The notes under the pieces are model-generated. The model worked only from the letters and a program-made list of their open reading frames with translations. It had not been told where the DNA came from and did not search any database. The translations under genes were made by a program, and so were the position numbers. From Burkholderiales bacterium (GTDB lineage Bacteria; Pseudomonadota; Gammaproteobacteria; Burkholderiales; Burkholderiaceae_C), in NCBI GenBank assembly GCA_030604135.1, contig JAUVWL010000019.1:1-64000 (forward strand): a DNA stretch of 64,000 bases, written 5' to 3'. This document shows, piece after piece, positions 1 to 9,472 of this stretch; within the stretch, counting starts at the first letter, position 1, and every line of letters starts with the position of its first letter.

Positions 1-52
1 CCAAGAACCAATGAAGTCAGACAAAGAATGATCTGTCGCAACACAATCAGCT

Positions 53-157
53 CCCTAACGCTATGCTCACCGGGTAATTCTCGATGGCGGCTTTTGTGCG
101 GCCTCATGCACAAAAGGTGACAGCGAGAATTTATCCGGTGCAGCTAATTGTTAAGGG
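53..157 (-). repeat. attC-like recombination site of an integron gene cassette
   Basis: This is a 105-bp imperfect palindrome with the layout of an attC site. The outer core boxes are CCCTAAC (53-59) and GTTAAGGG (150-157). Longer arms pair at 68-83 and 124-140 (CACCGG.. with ..CCGGTG, AATTCTCG with CGAGAATT), and the centre is a hairpin with perfect 8-bp arms TTTTGTGC (92-99) and GCACAAAA (108-115). The arm at 124-140 has one extra base, which by the usual attC asymmetry points to a minus-strand reading with GTTAGGG (59-53) as the cleaved box. The box at 150-157 is repeated exactly, in inverse, at 468-475, as expected for the two ends of one cassette. The identification rests on structure, not on a search. 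Confidence 0.7.
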
Positions 158-462
158 TTGCCAAAGTACCACCATGTTGCCTTCGCAAGAAAAAGATATG
201 GACCATCGACCCTACTACAGGAGCAACCTTTGGGAACATCGATGGAACACGCCATAAAGTCTCCGTACTCGTAACCACCAACCGGCTGAAAATCTCCGCA
301 ATGCGCGATAACTACTATTCCGTCGTCGCTGAGCCATGCATAGCCCATGAACGATAGACCGACGGCAAAGACAAAAAGACCATAGAGGAGAAGCACTCGA
401 ACATGACGCATAAGAAAGCCATGCCCGCTCCACTTCCTAAGCCACAAAAGAAGACGACCCAT
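151..462 (-). CDS. Cassette-borne small membrane or exported protein, unknown function
   Basis: I do not recognise this 103-residue protein. It has a basic start followed by a hydrophobic stretch (around residues 20-40, LLLYGLFVFAVGLSF), so it is probably a membrane or exported protein. The rest is rich in Cys, Gly and aromatic residues, including a Cys-Ser-Cys pair. ATG at 462 is preceded by AAGGGA, which is part of the cassette core box at 468-475; the stop TAA lies in the other core box. The gene therefore fills one cassette, in the orientation normal for cassettes. Base composition is clearly poorer in G+C than the rest of the window. A shorter start at 411 is possible but has no ribosome site. 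A 69-codon frame on the other strand (148-357) is less convincing. Confidence 0.55.
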   Translation of the reverse strand: MGRLLLWLRKWSGHGFLMRHVRVLLLYGLFVFAVGLSFMGYAWLSDDGIVVIAHCGDFQPVGGYEYGDFMACSIDVPKGCSCSRVDGPYLFLAKATWWYFGNP

Positions 463-821
463 GCATTCCCTTAACGTAATGTATCCCGCACAGGCTGCGG
501 GATAAACCGGGCGCAGTGGAATATTCTGGACAACCCGCCTCCTTGTAAATGCGCTGAAATCAAGCACTTACTCTCCGGAGGCCCGGGATCATCCCCGAAT
601 AAGTAAACCACGAAACCCGGCAGGCGAAAAGGTCCCGCTGTCATTCTCTGCAGGCGCACCCATGCCCCTGCACACCCCAGACGGACTGATCGGGGGTGGT
701 GGGCGGGTTGGGCTAAGCAACAGCGGCGACCTTCGCGCGGACAGCCCAGGGAACAGGCGCAGAACCGGCCGCGCGGAATCACACCGGGCGCGGCGGCAAC
801 ACCATCAGACAGGCGCCCAGC
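463..821. other. Gene-free stretch at the edge of the cassette region
   Basis: This stretch of about 360 bases shows no convincing gene. It holds the inverse core box CCCTTAAC (468-475) and, just beyond it, a hairpin at 483-502 (ATCCCGCA, 5-base loop, TGCGGGAT). There is no second core box at the mirrored distance, so the site is either half an attC, a degraded one or an attI-like site. Composition rises to the GC-rich background from about position 580. No integrase reading frame is present here. Confidence 0.5.
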
Positions 822-1859
822 TCAGACCACGCCAGAGCCGCGCACCAGGCGCATGACTTCGCCGGCGTCCAGGGTGCGGGCGCGCGACTGGATGGCGCCC
901 ATGTGTTGCTGCTGCAGCGTCTTGGCCGGACCCAGCAGGCCCTGATAGGTCTGGCGCAGCAGGTCGGTGGACATGACGCGCCCGCCCGCGTAATAGCGCC
1001 TGGCCAGATGGCCCAGGGCGTAGGTGCTGGCAAACGAGAAGGCCACGCCGGTGGCCTCGCTGGCCACGCCGCCCAGCAGGCGCCCGCCGGCCTTGCCGAT
1101 GAGGCCGCCCAGCAGCTTGCGACCGAACTGTTCGACGTACTGCGAGGTCAGCCCCACGCCGGCCGCGGCAATGAACTCGCGGATGTGGCCCTGGTCCAGC
1201 GTGACGCCGTGGGCCTTGCCCACCCGGTAGACCATCTTGATCTGCAGCGGAATGATGGCCATGGACGCCCAGGACTGCGGCAGCAGCTCCAGCGCGCCGT
1301 TCAGGATGGCGTAGTTGAGGATCATCTTGTCCAGCGCCGCCGGGTCGGGCACCACGGCCGCCCCGGCGGCGGTACCGGCGGTACCGGCGGTGGGGGCTGC
1401 AGGGGCCGGCGCGGGCAGGTTCAGCTCCGCGTCGTCGTCGGCGTCGGCGGCCGCTGCGTTCTGCACCGACTGGTACGCGGCGGCGGCCACCGCATGGGTT
1501 TGTGTCTCCGTCCGCTCCACCTCCGGGTTGCCGCCCAGGGCCAGCTGGTTGCGCAGCTGCGAGAGGAAAGCTTTTTCTGCGGTGCTGGTCATGCCGTCGG
1601 CATCACACACCGCCACCGCCCATTCATAGGCCAGCTGCCGGTGCGCGGGGTCGGTCAGCGCCTGGGTGGCCTGGCTCAGCGAGACGCGCTTGAGCAAGGC
1701 GTCCTGCACCGCCGCCGCCAGGTGCGACGCCCCGGCCTCGCCGTCGAGCTGTTGCGACAGGTCGCGGATGAACTGCCGCTCGCTGTCGGCCTTCTGACCG
1801 TCGCACAGGGCCGCCTGAACCAGTATGCCGAGCAGCGCCCGTTGTTCTTCGGGTTTCAT
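822..1859 (-). CDS. TerB-like / DUF697-like protein
   Basis: A protein of 345 residues starting at ATG 1859 (MKPEEQRALLG). The first 130 residues resemble a TerB-type helical domain: acidic positions, DGQKADSERQF and a later DADGMTSTAEKAFL repeat of the same pattern. An Ala/Pro-rich linker follows. The C-terminal half (from about residue 180, MILNYAILNGALELLPQSW) has Gly/Ala-rich helices like the DUF697 (YcjF-type) domain of membrane-associated proteins. The longer reading frame upstream of 1859 is probably not translated because its composition looks non-coding. The biochemical role is unknown; TerB domains are tied to metal or stress responses, DUF697 to GTPase-linked envelope proteins. The gene stands alone on its strand. 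Confidence 0.7.
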   Translation of the reverse strand: MKPEEQRALLGILVQAALCDGQKADSERQFIRDLSQQLDGEAGASHLAAAVQDALLKRVSLSQATQALTDPAHRQLAYEWAVAVCDADGMTSTAEKAFLSQLRNQLALGGNPEVERTETQTHAVAAAAYQSVQNAAAADADDDAELNLPAPAPAAPTAGTAGTAAGAAVVPDPAALDKMILNYAILNGALELLPQSWASMAIIPLQIKMVYRVGKAHGVTLDQGHIREFIAAAGVGLTSQYVEQFGRKLLGGLIGKAGGRLLGGVASEATGVAFSFASTYALGHLARRYYAGGRVMSTDLLRQTYQGLLGPAKTLQQQHMGAIQSRARTLDAGEVMRLVRGSGVV

Positions 1860-2129
1860 GGGGGGTGGTCTCGCTGAAGAATGAGGGACGGGGGTGAGGG
1901 GATGGGGAAGACGAAGGAACCGCCCGGCGCGCGAATCGGGCTGGCGGCTGTGCCATGGATTCTGCGCCGATGCGGTGGTTCCCGGGGGGCCCGGCCTGTA
2001 TTTCGGCGCTGCCAAAGACCAAGCCCCGCACGCCGAAGCGCCACGGGGCCAGATGTGTGAGGGCCAAGGCCACCCGGAACCGGCCTTCGGCAAGCTCAGG
2101 GCGGGCCGCAGGCGGCGCGGGGAAAGACC

Positions 2130-3656
2130 TTATTTGGCCGTCGGCATCACGAACTCGGCGCCTTTGCCAATCGACTCCGGCCACCGCTGCATGATCGACT
2201 TCTGCTTGGTATAGAAGCGCACGCCCTCTTCGCCGTAGGCGTGCATGTCGCCGAACAGGCTCTTCTTCCAGCCGCCGAAGCCCTGCCAGGCCATGGGCAC
2301 CGGAATCGGCACGTTGATGCCGACCATGCCCACCTGGATGCGGCGCGCGAACTCGCGCGCCACGTTGCCGTCGCGGGTGAAACAGCTGGTGCCGTTGCCG
2401 AACTCGTGGTCGTTGATCAGCTGCACGGCGGTGGCAAAGTCCGGCACGCGCACGCAGGACAGCACCGGGCCGAAGATCTCTTCCTTGTAGATCTTCATCT
2501 CGGGCGTGACATGGTCGAACAGCGTGCCGCCCAGCCAGAAGCCTTGTTCGCAACCGGCGCCGGCCGTCTTGCCATCGAAGCCGCGGCCGTCCACCAGCAG
2601 CTTCGCGCCTTCCTTCTCGCCCGCCTCGATGTAGCCGGTGATGCGCTGGCGCGCGGCCTCGGTCACGATGGGGCCCATCTCGGCGGCCAGGTTCATGCCG
2701 TCCAGCACCTTGAGCTGCTTCGTGCGCTCAACCAGCAGCGGCATGATGCGCTCGGCCACGTCGCCCACCAGCACCGCCACACTGATGGCCATGCAGCGCT
2801 CGCCGGCGCTGCCATAGGCCGAGCCGATCAGCGCGTCCACCGCCTGGTCCAGGTCGGCGTCGGGCATGACCACCATGTGGTTCTTGGCGCCGCCCAGGGC
2901 CTGCACCCGCTTGCCGTGGTGGGCGCCGGTTTCGTAGATGTAATTGGCAATGGGGGTGGAGCCGACGAAGCTGATGGCTTTCACGTCCGGGTGCACCAGC
3001 AGCGCGTCCACGGCTTCCTTGTCGCCCTGCACCACGTTGAACACACCGTCGGGCAGGCCGGCCTGCTTCAGCAGGTCGGCGATCAGCAGCGACGGGGTGG
3101 GGTCGATGGGGCTGGGCTTGAGCACAAAGGTGTTGCCCGAGGCGATGGCCAGCGGGAACATCCACATGGGCACCATGACCGGAAAGTTGAAGGGCGTGAT
3201 GCCGGCCACCACGCCCAGCGGCTGGCGAATGGTCCAGTTGTCCATGCCGGTGGAAACCTGGTCGGTGAAGTCGCCCTTGAGCAGCTGCGGAATGCCGCAG
3301 GCGAATTCGATGATGTCGATGCCGCGCGAGACCTCGCCCTGCGCGTCGGTGAACACCTTGCCGTGCTCGACGGTGATGGCGCGGGCCAGGTCGTCCTTGT
3401 GCTGGTTCACCAGCTCCAGGAACTTGAACATGATGCGGGCCCGGCGGATGGGCGGCGTGTCGGCCCAGGCCGGGAAGGCCGCCTCGGCGGCGGCCACGGC
3501 AGCGTTGACGTCGGCCGTGTTGGCCAGCAGCACGCGGCCGGTGACTTCACCGGTGGCCGGGTTGGTGACCGGCTGGTGGCGGCTGGACGTGCCGGCCTGG
3601 CGGACGCCGCCGATGTAGTGGGTGATGTCGGTGATGGCGGGTTGGCGGGCGTTCAT
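2130..3656 (-). CDS. mmsA: Methylmalonate-semialdehyde dehydrogenase (CoA-acylating)
   Basis: This 508-residue aldehyde dehydrogenase family enzyme oxidises (methyl)malonate semialdehyde to propionyl- or acetyl-CoA with NAD and CoA, in valine, beta-alanine or inositol breakdown. The nucleophile is Cys288 in GERCMAIS; the family landmarks [23 protein letters not shown] and [16 protein letters not shown] are all present and the length is typical. The start at 3656 ([10 protein letters not shown]) has GGAG at a normal distance; the 16 upstream codons of the open frame are not needed. It is transcribed away from a LysR-type regulator at 3761, with a 22-bp dyad between the two genes. No mmsB dehydrogenase is adjacent, so the exact pathway is open. 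Confidence 0.92.
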   Translation of the reverse strand: MNARQPAITDITHYIGGVRQAGTSSRHQPVTNPATGEVTGRVLLANTADVNAAVAAAEAAFPAWADTPPIRRARIMFKFLELVNQHKDDLARAITVEHGKVFTDAQGEVSRGIDIIEFACGIPQLLKGDFTDQVSTGMDNWTIRQPLGVVAGITPFNFPVMVPMWMFPLAIASGNTFVLKPSPIDPTPSLLIADLLKQAGLPDGVFNVVQGDKEAVDALLVHPDVKAISFVGSTPIANYIYETGAHHGKRVQALGGAKNHMVVMPDADLDQAVDALIGSAYGSAGERCMAISVAVLVGDVAERIMPLLVERTKQLKVLDGMNLAAEMGPIVTEAARQRITGYIEAGEKEGAKLLVDGRGFDGKTAGAGCEQGFWLGGTLFDHVTPEMKIYKEEIFGPVLSCVRVPDFATAVQLINDHEFGNGTSCFTRDGNVAREFARRIQVGMVGINVPIPVPMAWQGFGGWKKSLFGDMHAYGEEGVRFYTKQKSIMQRWPESIGKGAEFVMPTAK

Positions 3657-3732
3657 GGGGCGGTCTCCGGAGGATGAATGGAAGCAGTCTATGCCTCGCC
3701 CCACCGGACCACAAGGCCGCCCGCTTGAACTG

Positions 3733-3754
3733 ATTGTTTGGTTTGGTGAACAAT
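3733..3754. promoter_or_regulatory. Inverted repeat between mmsA and lysR, probable LysR operator
   Basis: ATTGTT (3733-3738) and AACAAT (3749-3754) form a perfect 6-bp inverted repeat with a 10-bp spacer. It lies seven bases before the regulator start and about 75 bp from the mmsA start. LysR-type regulators commonly bind such T-N(11)-A-like dyads between divergent genes, so autoregulation plus mmsA control is plausible. Confidence 0.45.
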
Positions 3755-3760
3755 CAAGCC

Positions 3761-4705
3761 ATGAAGAACACCACCCAACCCGAACTCTGGGGCCATGTGC
3801 ACTGGCTCACCGTGCTGGCCCAGCAGGGCAGCTACACCGCGGCGGCCAGCCGGCTGGGCGTGAGCAAGGCGGCCATGAGCCAGCGCGTGTCGGAGCTGGA
3901 GAAGCTGGCCGGCATCGCCCTGGTGCAGCGCACCACCCGCAGCGTGCGCCTGACCGAGGCCGGGCAGCGGTTGGTGGACCAGACGCGTGCGGCGTTTGAC
4001 CAGATTGCGCAGGGCTTTGCCCAGGTGCGCGACCTGGCCGAGCGGCCGCAGGGCCTGCTGCGGGTGACCGCACCGGTGGCGCTGGCGCGCCAGCAGATCG
4101 TGCCGCGGCTGGCGGGTTTTCTGCGCGAGCACCCGCAGGTGCGCATCGAGCTGAACCTGTCGGACCGGCTGGCCTCGCTGGCCACCGAGGGTTTTGACCT
4201 GGCCATCCGCCACACCGACCACCCGCCCGACACCCATGTGGCCTGGACGCTGTGCGAGACACGCTCATTGCTGGTGGCCAGCCGCAGCCACCTGCGCCGC
4301 CAGGGCACACCCCAGCATCCGCAGGAACTGGCCAGCCACCCCTGCCTGCACTACCCGAGGCCACAGGAAGACCCGGCCTGGACGCTGGAGCGGCAGACCC
4401 CGCAGGGGCCGGAACGGGTGACGGTGCAGATCGGCGGGCCGCTGGCGGCCAACAACAGCGAAGCGCTGCGCGACGCGGCCCTGTCGGGGCTGGGCATTGC
4501 GCTGCTGCCGGACTTCAGCGCCCAGGCCGCGCTGCAGGCGGGCAAGCTGGTGCAGGTGCTGCCGGACTGGCAGCCGGTGGGTTCGTTCGCCGGCCGGATC
4601 TGCGCGATCCGGCCCTACTCGGCCCATGTGCCGCGGGCGGTGACAGCGTTTGTCGACTACCTGCGCGGCGCGCTGGCGGCCGGTTTCAGCCCAGCAGACG
4701 CTTGA
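3761..4705 (+). CDS. LysR-family transcriptional regulator
   Basis: A 314-residue LysR-type regulator. The N-terminal winged helix-turn-helix spans about residues 12-70 ([29 protein letters not shown]), followed by a substrate-binding domain of the CrgA/DsdC-like subgroup ([34 protein letters not shown]). I chose ATG 3761; an upstream TTG at 3734 would overlap the dyad. The gene is divergent from mmsA and converges on purC, whose stop codon lies inside the last 20 bp of this gene. The effector is not predictable from sequence; control of mmsA and of itself is the simplest guess. Confidence 0.85.
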   Translation: MKNTTQPELWGHVHWLTVLAQQGSYTAAASRLGVSKAAMSQRVSELEKLAGIALVQRTTRSVRLTEAGQRLVDQTRAAFDQIAQGFAQVRDLAERPQGLLRVTAPVALARQQIVPRLAGFLREHPQVRIELNLSDRLASLATEGFDLAIRHTDHPPDTHVAWTLCETRSLLVASRSHLRRQGTPQHPQELASHPCLHYPRPQEDPAWTLERQTPQGPERVTVQIGGPLAANNSEALRDAALSGLGIALLPDFSAQAALQAGKLVQVLPDWQPVGSFAGRICAIRPYSAHVPRAVTAFVDYLRGALAAGFSPADA

Positions 4706-5594
4706 GCGCTTCCTGGTACTTGGCGGCGGTCTTCTCGATGACCTCTTTGGGCAGGCGCGGGGCGGGTGGCGCCTTGTCCCAGGGCTGGCCGTTGACTTTG
4801 GCACTCTCCAGCCAGTCGCGCAGGAACTGCTTGTCGTAGCTGGGCGGGTTGCTGCCCACCACGTACTGGTCGGCCGGCCAGTAGCGCGAGGAGTCGGGCG
4901 TGAGCACCTCGTCCATCAGCACCACGGTGCCGTTCTTGTCCAGGCCGAACTCGAACTTGGTGTCGGCAATGATGATGCCCTTGGCCAGGGCAATCTCGGC
5001 CGCGGCCTTGTACAGCGCAATCGCCTTGTCGCGGATCTGGGCCGCGATGTCGGCGCCCACCATCTCGACGGTGCGCTCGTAGGTGATGTTCTCGTCGTGC
5101 TCACCCACCGCGGCCTTGGCGGCCGGGGTGTAGATGGGCTCGGGCAACCTGGACGCGTTCTGCAGGCCCTCGGGCAGGGGCACGCCGCAGACCGATCGGC
5201 TGTCCTGGTATTCCTTCCAGCCGCTGCCGGCCAGGTAGCCACGCACCACCGCCTCGACCGGGATCGGCTGGAGGCGCTGGACCAGCATGGAACGCCCCTC
5301 GATCTGGGGCACCTCGTCGGCCGAGACCACGCTTTCGGGGGCGGCGCCGGTGAGGTGGATGGGGCAGATGTTCAGGCCCTGGGGGCCGAGCTTGTCGAAC
5401 CACCACAGCGAGAGCTGGGTCAGCAGCTTGCCCTTGCCGGGAATGGGCTGCCCCATGATGACGTCGAAGGCACTGATGCGGTCGGAGGCGACCATGAGGA
5501 TGCGGTCATCGCCCACGGCGTAGTTGTCGCGCACCTTGCCGCGCGCCAGCAGCGGCAGGGATTTCAGGGCAGAGGTGTGCAGGGCGTCGGTCAT
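4686..5594 (-). CDS. purC: Phosphoribosylaminoimidazole-succinocarboxamide synthase
   Basis: SAICAR synthase, 302 residues, joins CAIR and aspartate using ATP in purine biosynthesis. Family landmarks are [33 protein letters not shown] near the start, [27 protein letters not shown] in the middle and [30 protein letters not shown] in the C-terminal part. Length and motifs fit the eukaryote-like or betaproteobacterial long form. Start ATG 5594 ([10 protein letters not shown]). It lies downstream of fba on the same strand but a strong terminator at 5625-5659 separates them, so it probably has its own promoter in the short gap. The 3' end overlaps the lysR gene by 20 bp, tail to tail. Confidence 0.95.
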   Translation of the reverse strand: MTDALHTSALKSLPLLARGKVRDNYAVGDDRILMVASDRISAFDVIMGQPIPGKGKLLTQLSLWWFDKLGPQGLNICPIHLTGAAPESVVSADEVPQIEGRSMLVQRLQPIPVEAVVRGYLAGSGWKEYQDSRSVCGVPLPEGLQNASRLPEPIYTPAAKAAVGEHDENITYERTVEMVGADIAAQIRDKAIALYKAAAEIALAKGIIIADTKFEFGLDKNGTVVLMDEVLTPDSSRYWPADQYVVGSNPPSYDKQFLRDWLESAKVNGQPWDKAPPAPRLPKEVIEKTAAKYQEALKRLLG

Positions 5595-5624
5595 GGGCTG
5601 TCGGTGGCGGAAAGCACGTCGCAA

Positions 5625-5659
5625 GAAAAAAAGCCCGCCGACCGAACAGTCAGCGGGCT
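5625..5659 (-). terminator. Rho-independent terminator after fba
   Basis: Read on the minus strand, AGCCCGC (5659-5653), a 14-base loop, GCGGGCT (5638-5632), then a run of seven T (5631-5625). This is a classical intrinsic terminator for the fba transcript, placed about 30 bp before the purC start. A second small dyad (5709-5730, ACTCCCGC..GTGGGAGT) sits between it and fba. Confidence 0.85.
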
Positions 5660-5761
5660 CCGAACCATTCCGGCAGATTATCGCAGGTCCCTGCGGGCGC
5701 CGACTCCCGCGTTCGTGGGAGTGACGGGTATTGCAGCGGCGGAGCGTGGGGACCTAGTTGC

Positions 5762-6826
5762 TCAACGGACCTGCTGCGCCAGCTCGCCTGCGGCGTACTT
5801 CTGGGCCATGACCGACAGGGACATGCCCTTGATCTTGGCGCCCTGGCCTTCGCAGCCGAACTCCATGTAGCGCTGCTTGCAGATCTGCTTGGCGGCTTCG
5901 CGGGCGGGCTTCATCCACTCGCGCATGTCGAACTTGTCCGGGTTCTCGGCCATGAACTTGCGCACCGCGCCGGTCATGGCCATGCGGATGTCGGTGTCGA
6001 TGTTGATCTTGCGCACGCCGTACTTGATGGCTTCCTGGATCTCGGCCACCGGCACACCGTAGGTCTGCTTCATCTTGCCGCCATACTGGTTGATGATGTC
6101 CAGCAGGTCCTGCGGCACGCTGGACGAACCGTGCATCACCAGGTGGGTGTTGGGGATGCGGGCGTGGATTTCCTTGACGCGGCTGATGGCCAGGATGTCG
6201 CCGGTGGGCTTGCGGCTGAACTTGTAGGCGCCGTGGCTGGTGCCGATGGCAATGGCCAGGGCATCGAGCTGGGTGGCCTTGACGAAGACGGCGGCTTCTT
6301 CGGGGTCGGTCAGCATCTGGCTGTGGTCCAGCTTGCCCTCGGCGCCGATGCCGTCTTCTTCGCCGGCCTCACCGGTTTCCAGATTGCCCAGGCAGCCGAG
6401 TTCACCCTCGACGGTGGCGCCGACCTTGTGGGCCATCTCGACCACGGTGCGGGTCACGTTGACGTTGTAGTCGAAGCTGGCCGGGGTCTTGCCGTCTTCC
6501 ATCAGCGAGCCGTCCATCATGACCGAGCCAAAGCCCAGGTCCAGCGCGCCTTGGCAGACCTTGGGGCTGGTGCCATGGTCCTGGTGCATGACCAGGGGGA
6601 TGTGGGGGTAGGCTTCGGTGGCGGCCTGGATCAGGTGCTTGATGAAGCTTTCGCCGGCGTACTTGCGGGCACCGGCCGAGGCCTGCAGGATGACGGGCGC
6701 ACCGACTTCGTCGGCGGCGGCCATGACGGCCTGCACCTGCTCCAGGTTGTTGACGTTGAACGCGGGGATGCCATAGCCGTTGGCGGCGGCGTGGTCGAGC
6801 AGTTCGCGCATGGAAACGAGCGCCAT
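5762..6826 (-). CDS. fba: Fructose-bisphosphate aldolase, class II
   Basis: Zinc-dependent class II aldolase (354 residues) cleaving or forming fructose 1,6-bisphosphate in glycolysis and gluconeogenesis; homologues in this order can also work in the Calvin cycle. It shows the TIM-barrel landmarks [27 protein letters not shown] at the start, VMHQDHGTS (metal and substrate region), [18 protein letters not shown], and TSHGAYKFS and [11 protein letters not shown] with further metal ligands, plus [14 protein letters not shown]. Start ATG 6826 follows AGGAG at eight bases. The gene is followed by a strong terminator at 5625-5659. No cbb genes are nearby. Confidence 0.95.
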   Translation of the reverse strand: MALVSMRELLDHAAANGYGIPAFNVNNLEQVQAVMAAADEVGAPVILQASAGARKYAGESFIKHLIQAATEAYPHIPLVMHQDHGTSPKVCQGALDLGFGSVMMDGSLMEDGKTPASFDYNVNVTRTVVEMAHKVGATVEGELGCLGNLETGEAGEEDGIGAEGKLDHSQMLTDPEEAAVFVKATQLDALAIAIGTSHGAYKFSRKPTGDILAISRVKEIHARIPNTHLVMHGSSSVPQDLLDIINQYGGKMKQTYGVPVAEIQEAIKYGVRKINIDTDIRMAMTGAVRKFMAENPDKFDMREWMKPAREAAKQICKQRYMEFGCEGQGAKIKGMSLSVMAQKYAAGELAQQVR

Positions 6827-6944
6827 GGGGATTCTCCTGAGATAAGGCTGGGAAACCGGAGGGGCGGGCCGCCTGGGGCGTCGCCTGTGGCGGCTCGGAC
6901 AACCGGCCGGAGCCGGTTTGGTAACCGCGTTGTAACCCTCGATT

Positions 6945-7838
6945 TTACGCCGTGCCGGCTGCCACGAAACTGACCACCCGCTCCAGCACCGGGGCCCGCC
7001 GGCGCAGCGGCGGCGCCAGGACGCCGACCAGCGTGGCATGGCCGACCCCGTCCAGCAGCTCGGCCTGCACGCTCAGGCCCTGCTGGCGCAGCGCCTGCGT
7101 CATGGCCACGGTGTTGCGCTGCGGGTCGACCAGCCGGTCTTCCCGGGCGGCCAGCAGCAGCACGCGGCCGGCTCGCTGGGCCGCGTCGGACCGGGTGGCG
7201 TGGAACAGGGGCTGCGAATCCTCCGGGGTGTTGGGCCAGTCGAAGGCCTGGCGCACACCGGCGGCGCGGATGGGCAGGAAGTCGTACGGGCCGGCCAGGC
7301 CGATCCAGCCGGACAGCACGCCGGGGTGCAGCCCCTGGGCGGCCAGCCAGCGCGGGTCCAGCGCCAGCATGGCCGCGTTGTAGGCGCCCGCGCTGTGGCC
7401 CATGAGGTGCACGCGTGCGGGGTCCACGCCCCAGCCGGGGGCCTCGTCCAGCGCCCATCGCAGCGCCAACGCGCTGTCTTCCAGGAAGGCTGGGTAGCGC
7501 ACTTCGGGGCTGAGCCGGTAGTCGGCCACCACGGTGACGATGCCGCGCGAGGCCAGGGCTTCGCCGACGAAGCGGTAGTCTTCCCGGCGCCCGTTCTGCC
7601 AGGATCCCCCATAGAAGAACACCACCATGGGCACACCGGTGGCGGCCCCGGCCGGCAGGTAGACGTCGGACCGCTGGCGCGGGTGCACACCGTAGGCCTG
7701 GTCGGCCAGCTGTTCGTGGGTGTCGGAGGGGACTGTGGCGTTGATCAGCCGCAGGGGGGAACAGGCCTGCAGCAGGGGCAGCAGGCCGAGAGCGGCCAGC
7801 CAGTGGCGGCGCCGATACGGTTCTTGCGCAGTGTCCAT
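6945..7838 (-). CDS. Alpha/beta-hydrolase esterase, predicted lipoprotein
   Basis: A 297-residue alpha/beta hydrolase. The N-terminus is a lipoprotein signal: RRR, a hydrophobic stretch and lipobox LLQAC ending near residue 26. The oxyanion motif is FYGGSW, the nucleophile elbow is GHSAG, the acid is in REDRLVDP and the histidine in GVGHATL, all in the order of the BD-FAE/carboxylesterase group. It should act in the periplasm or on the inner face of the outer membrane on an unknown ester. ATG 7838 is chosen over GTG 7841. It follows pyk at 51 bp on the same strand and may share its transcript. Confidence 0.82.
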   Translation of the reverse strand: MDTAQEPYRRRHWLAALGLLPLLQACSPLRLINATVPSDTHEQLADQAYGVHPRQRSDVYLPAGAATGVPMVVFFYGGSWQNGRREDYRFVGEALASRGIVTVVADYRLSPEVRYPAFLEDSALALRWALDEAPGWGVDPARVHLMGHSAGAYNAAMLALDPRWLAAQGLHPGVLSGWIGLAGPYDFLPIRAAGVRQAFDWPNTPEDSQPLFHATRSDAAQRAGRVLLLAAREDRLVDPQRNTVAMTQALRQQGLSVQAELLDGVGHATLVGVLAPPLRRRAPVLERVVSFVAAGTA

Positions 7839-7889
7839 CACCCGATTACGCCACGCAGGGCGAACCGGATGCAGAAATCGGGGCTTTTT

Positions 7890-9323
7890 TCAGGCTGCGC
7901 GGCAGATCTTGAGCGTGTTGGTGCCCCCGGGTGTGCCCATGGGTTCGCCGACGGTGATGGCATAGACGTCGCCGCTTTGCATGACACCGCGGCGCTTGAG
8001 GTCGGCCTCGGCCTCGGCCAGGGCCTTGTCACGGTCGGCGCTGGTGTCGACCAGCAGCGGACGCACGTTGCGGTAGAGCGTCATCTTGCGCTGGGTCGAC
8101 AGCTTGGATGTCACGGCAAAAATCGGCATGCGCACACTGTGCCGGCTCATCCAGAGCGCGGTGGAACCGGATTCGGTCAGGGCGACGATGGCCTTGGCCT
8201 TGAGGTGGTGAGCGGTGAACAGCGCGCCCATGGCAATGGCATGGTCGATGCGCTTGAACGTCTCGCCGACGAAGTCGTCTTCCAGCGGGTCGTGGTCGGT
8301 TTTCTCCGCTTCCTGGCAGATGGCGGCCATCTGCTGCACCGTCTCCAGCGGGTATTTGCCAGCGGCGGTCTCGGCGCTGAGCATGACGGCATCGGTGCCG
8401 TCGAGCACCGCGTTGGCCACGTCGGACACCTCGGCGCGGGTGGGCACCGGGTTGACGATCATGGACTCCATCATCTGGGTGGCGGTGATCACCACCTTGT
8501 CCATCTGGCGGGCCAGCTTGATCATGCGCTTCTGCAGGCCGGGCACCGAGGCGTTGCCGACCTCGACCGCCAGGTCGCCCCGCGCGACCATGATGCCGTC
8601 GGACACGCGCAGGATGCTCTCCAGCTCGGGGATGGCCTCGGCCCGCTCGATCTTTGCGATCAGGCCCGGCTTGTGTCCGTAGGAGGCCGCCGCCATGTTG
8701 CACAGCTGGCGCGCCAGTTCCATGTCGGTGGCGTTCTTGGGAAAGCTGATGGCCACGTAGTCGGCCCGCAGTCCCATGGCGGTCTTGATGTCCTCCATGT
8801 CCTTGGCGGTGAGCGCCGGTGCGGTGAGGCCGCCGCCCTGCTTGTTGATGCCTTTGTTGTTGGAGAGCTCGCCGCCGAGCTTGACGGTGGTGTGCACCGC
8901 TTCGCCGGCCACCTTGTCCACCGTGAGCACGATCAGGCCGTCGTTGAGCAGCAGGGTGTCGCCGGCCTTCACGTCGCGTGGCAGCTCCTTGTAGTCCAGG
9001 CCCACGCCACCCAGGTCGCCCGGTTCGGTGCGGGCGGCATCCAGCACGAAGGGCATGCCCGGCTCCAGGAACACCTTGCCTTCGGCGAACTTGCCGACAC
9101 GGATCTTGGGGCCCTGCAGGTCGGCCATGATGCCGACCTCGCGTCCGGCGCGCTGGGCGGCGTCGCGCACCAGCTTGGCGCGGTCGATGTGGTCCTGCGC
9201 CGTGCCGTGCGAAAAATTGAGCCGGACCACGTTGACCCCGGCCAGGATCATGGCCTCGAGCAGTTGCGGGTCGCTCGATGCGGGGCCCAGGGTGGCGACA
9301 ATCTTGGTGGCGCGTTGCGGCAT
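7890..9323 (-). CDS. pyk: Pyruvate kinase
   Basis: Pyruvate kinase, 477 residues, makes ATP and pyruvate from phosphoenolpyruvate and ADP. Landmarks: TKIVATLGPASSD at the N-terminus, VVRLNFSHG, MADLQGPKIRVG, LIAKIERAEAIPELESIL with the catalytic lysine, GIMVARGDLAVEVG, and VITATQMMESMIVNPVPTRAEVSDVANAVLDGTDAVMLSAETAAGKYP. The C-terminal regulatory domain is complete. Start ATG 9323. The upstream gap (9324-9472) contains a GTTTCA-N8-TGAAAC dyad at 9381-9400, a possible regulator site whose binder I cannot name. Confidence 0.95.
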   Translation of the reverse strand: MPQRATKIVATLGPASSDPQLLEAMILAGVNVVRLNFSHGTAQDHIDRAKLVRDAAQRAGREVGIMADLQGPKIRVGKFAEGKVFLEPGMPFVLDAARTEPGDLGGVGLDYKELPRDVKAGDTLLLNDGLIVLTVDKVAGEAVHTTVKLGGELSNNKGINKQGGGLTAPALTAKDMEDIKTAMGLRADYVAISFPKNATDMELARQLCNMAAASYGHKPGLIAKIERAEAIPELESILRVSDGIMVARGDLAVEVGNASVPGLQKRMIKLARQMDKVVITATQMMESMIVNPVPTRAEVSDVANAVLDGTDAVMLSAETAAGKYPLETVQQMAAICQEAEKTDHDPLEDDFVGETFKRIDHAIAMGALFTAHHLKAKAIVALTESGSTALWMSRHSVRMPIFAVTSKLSTQRKMTLYRNVRPLLVDTSADRDKALAEAEADLKRRGVMQSGDVYAITVGEPMGTPGGTNTLKICRAA

Positions 9324-9472
9324 GAAACGGGGTCTCCAGGCAGGGAAATGCGCTGCCCGGGACGGGCCTCGCTGTAATTTGGTTTCAATTATCGGTGAAA
9401 CTTGTTACAACGAGGTTTCAAGTGGGTGGCAGCGTGTGGGCCGCCGTGGGCCCGCGCCACCAGGACGGGGTC

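Noticed and set aside
148..357. A 69-codon plus-strand frame inside the cassette
   Set aside because: Starts at TTG within the core box, has no hydrophobic or domain pattern, and overlaps the better minus-strand gene.
471..782. A 103-codon minus-strand frame beside the cassette
   Set aside because: It crosses the cassette border and the hairpin, has shadow-like composition and no start signal.
903..1877. A 324-codon plus-strand frame opposite the DUF697 gene
   Set aside because: Repetitive Gly/His/Arg composition, no motif, no ribosome site; the minus-strand protein is better.
7038..9377. A 779-codon open frame on the plus strand opposite the esterase and pyk genes
   Set aside because: It is a shadow caused by GC-rich third positions; the composition is His/Gly/Val-rich low quality and the minus-strand genes are certain.
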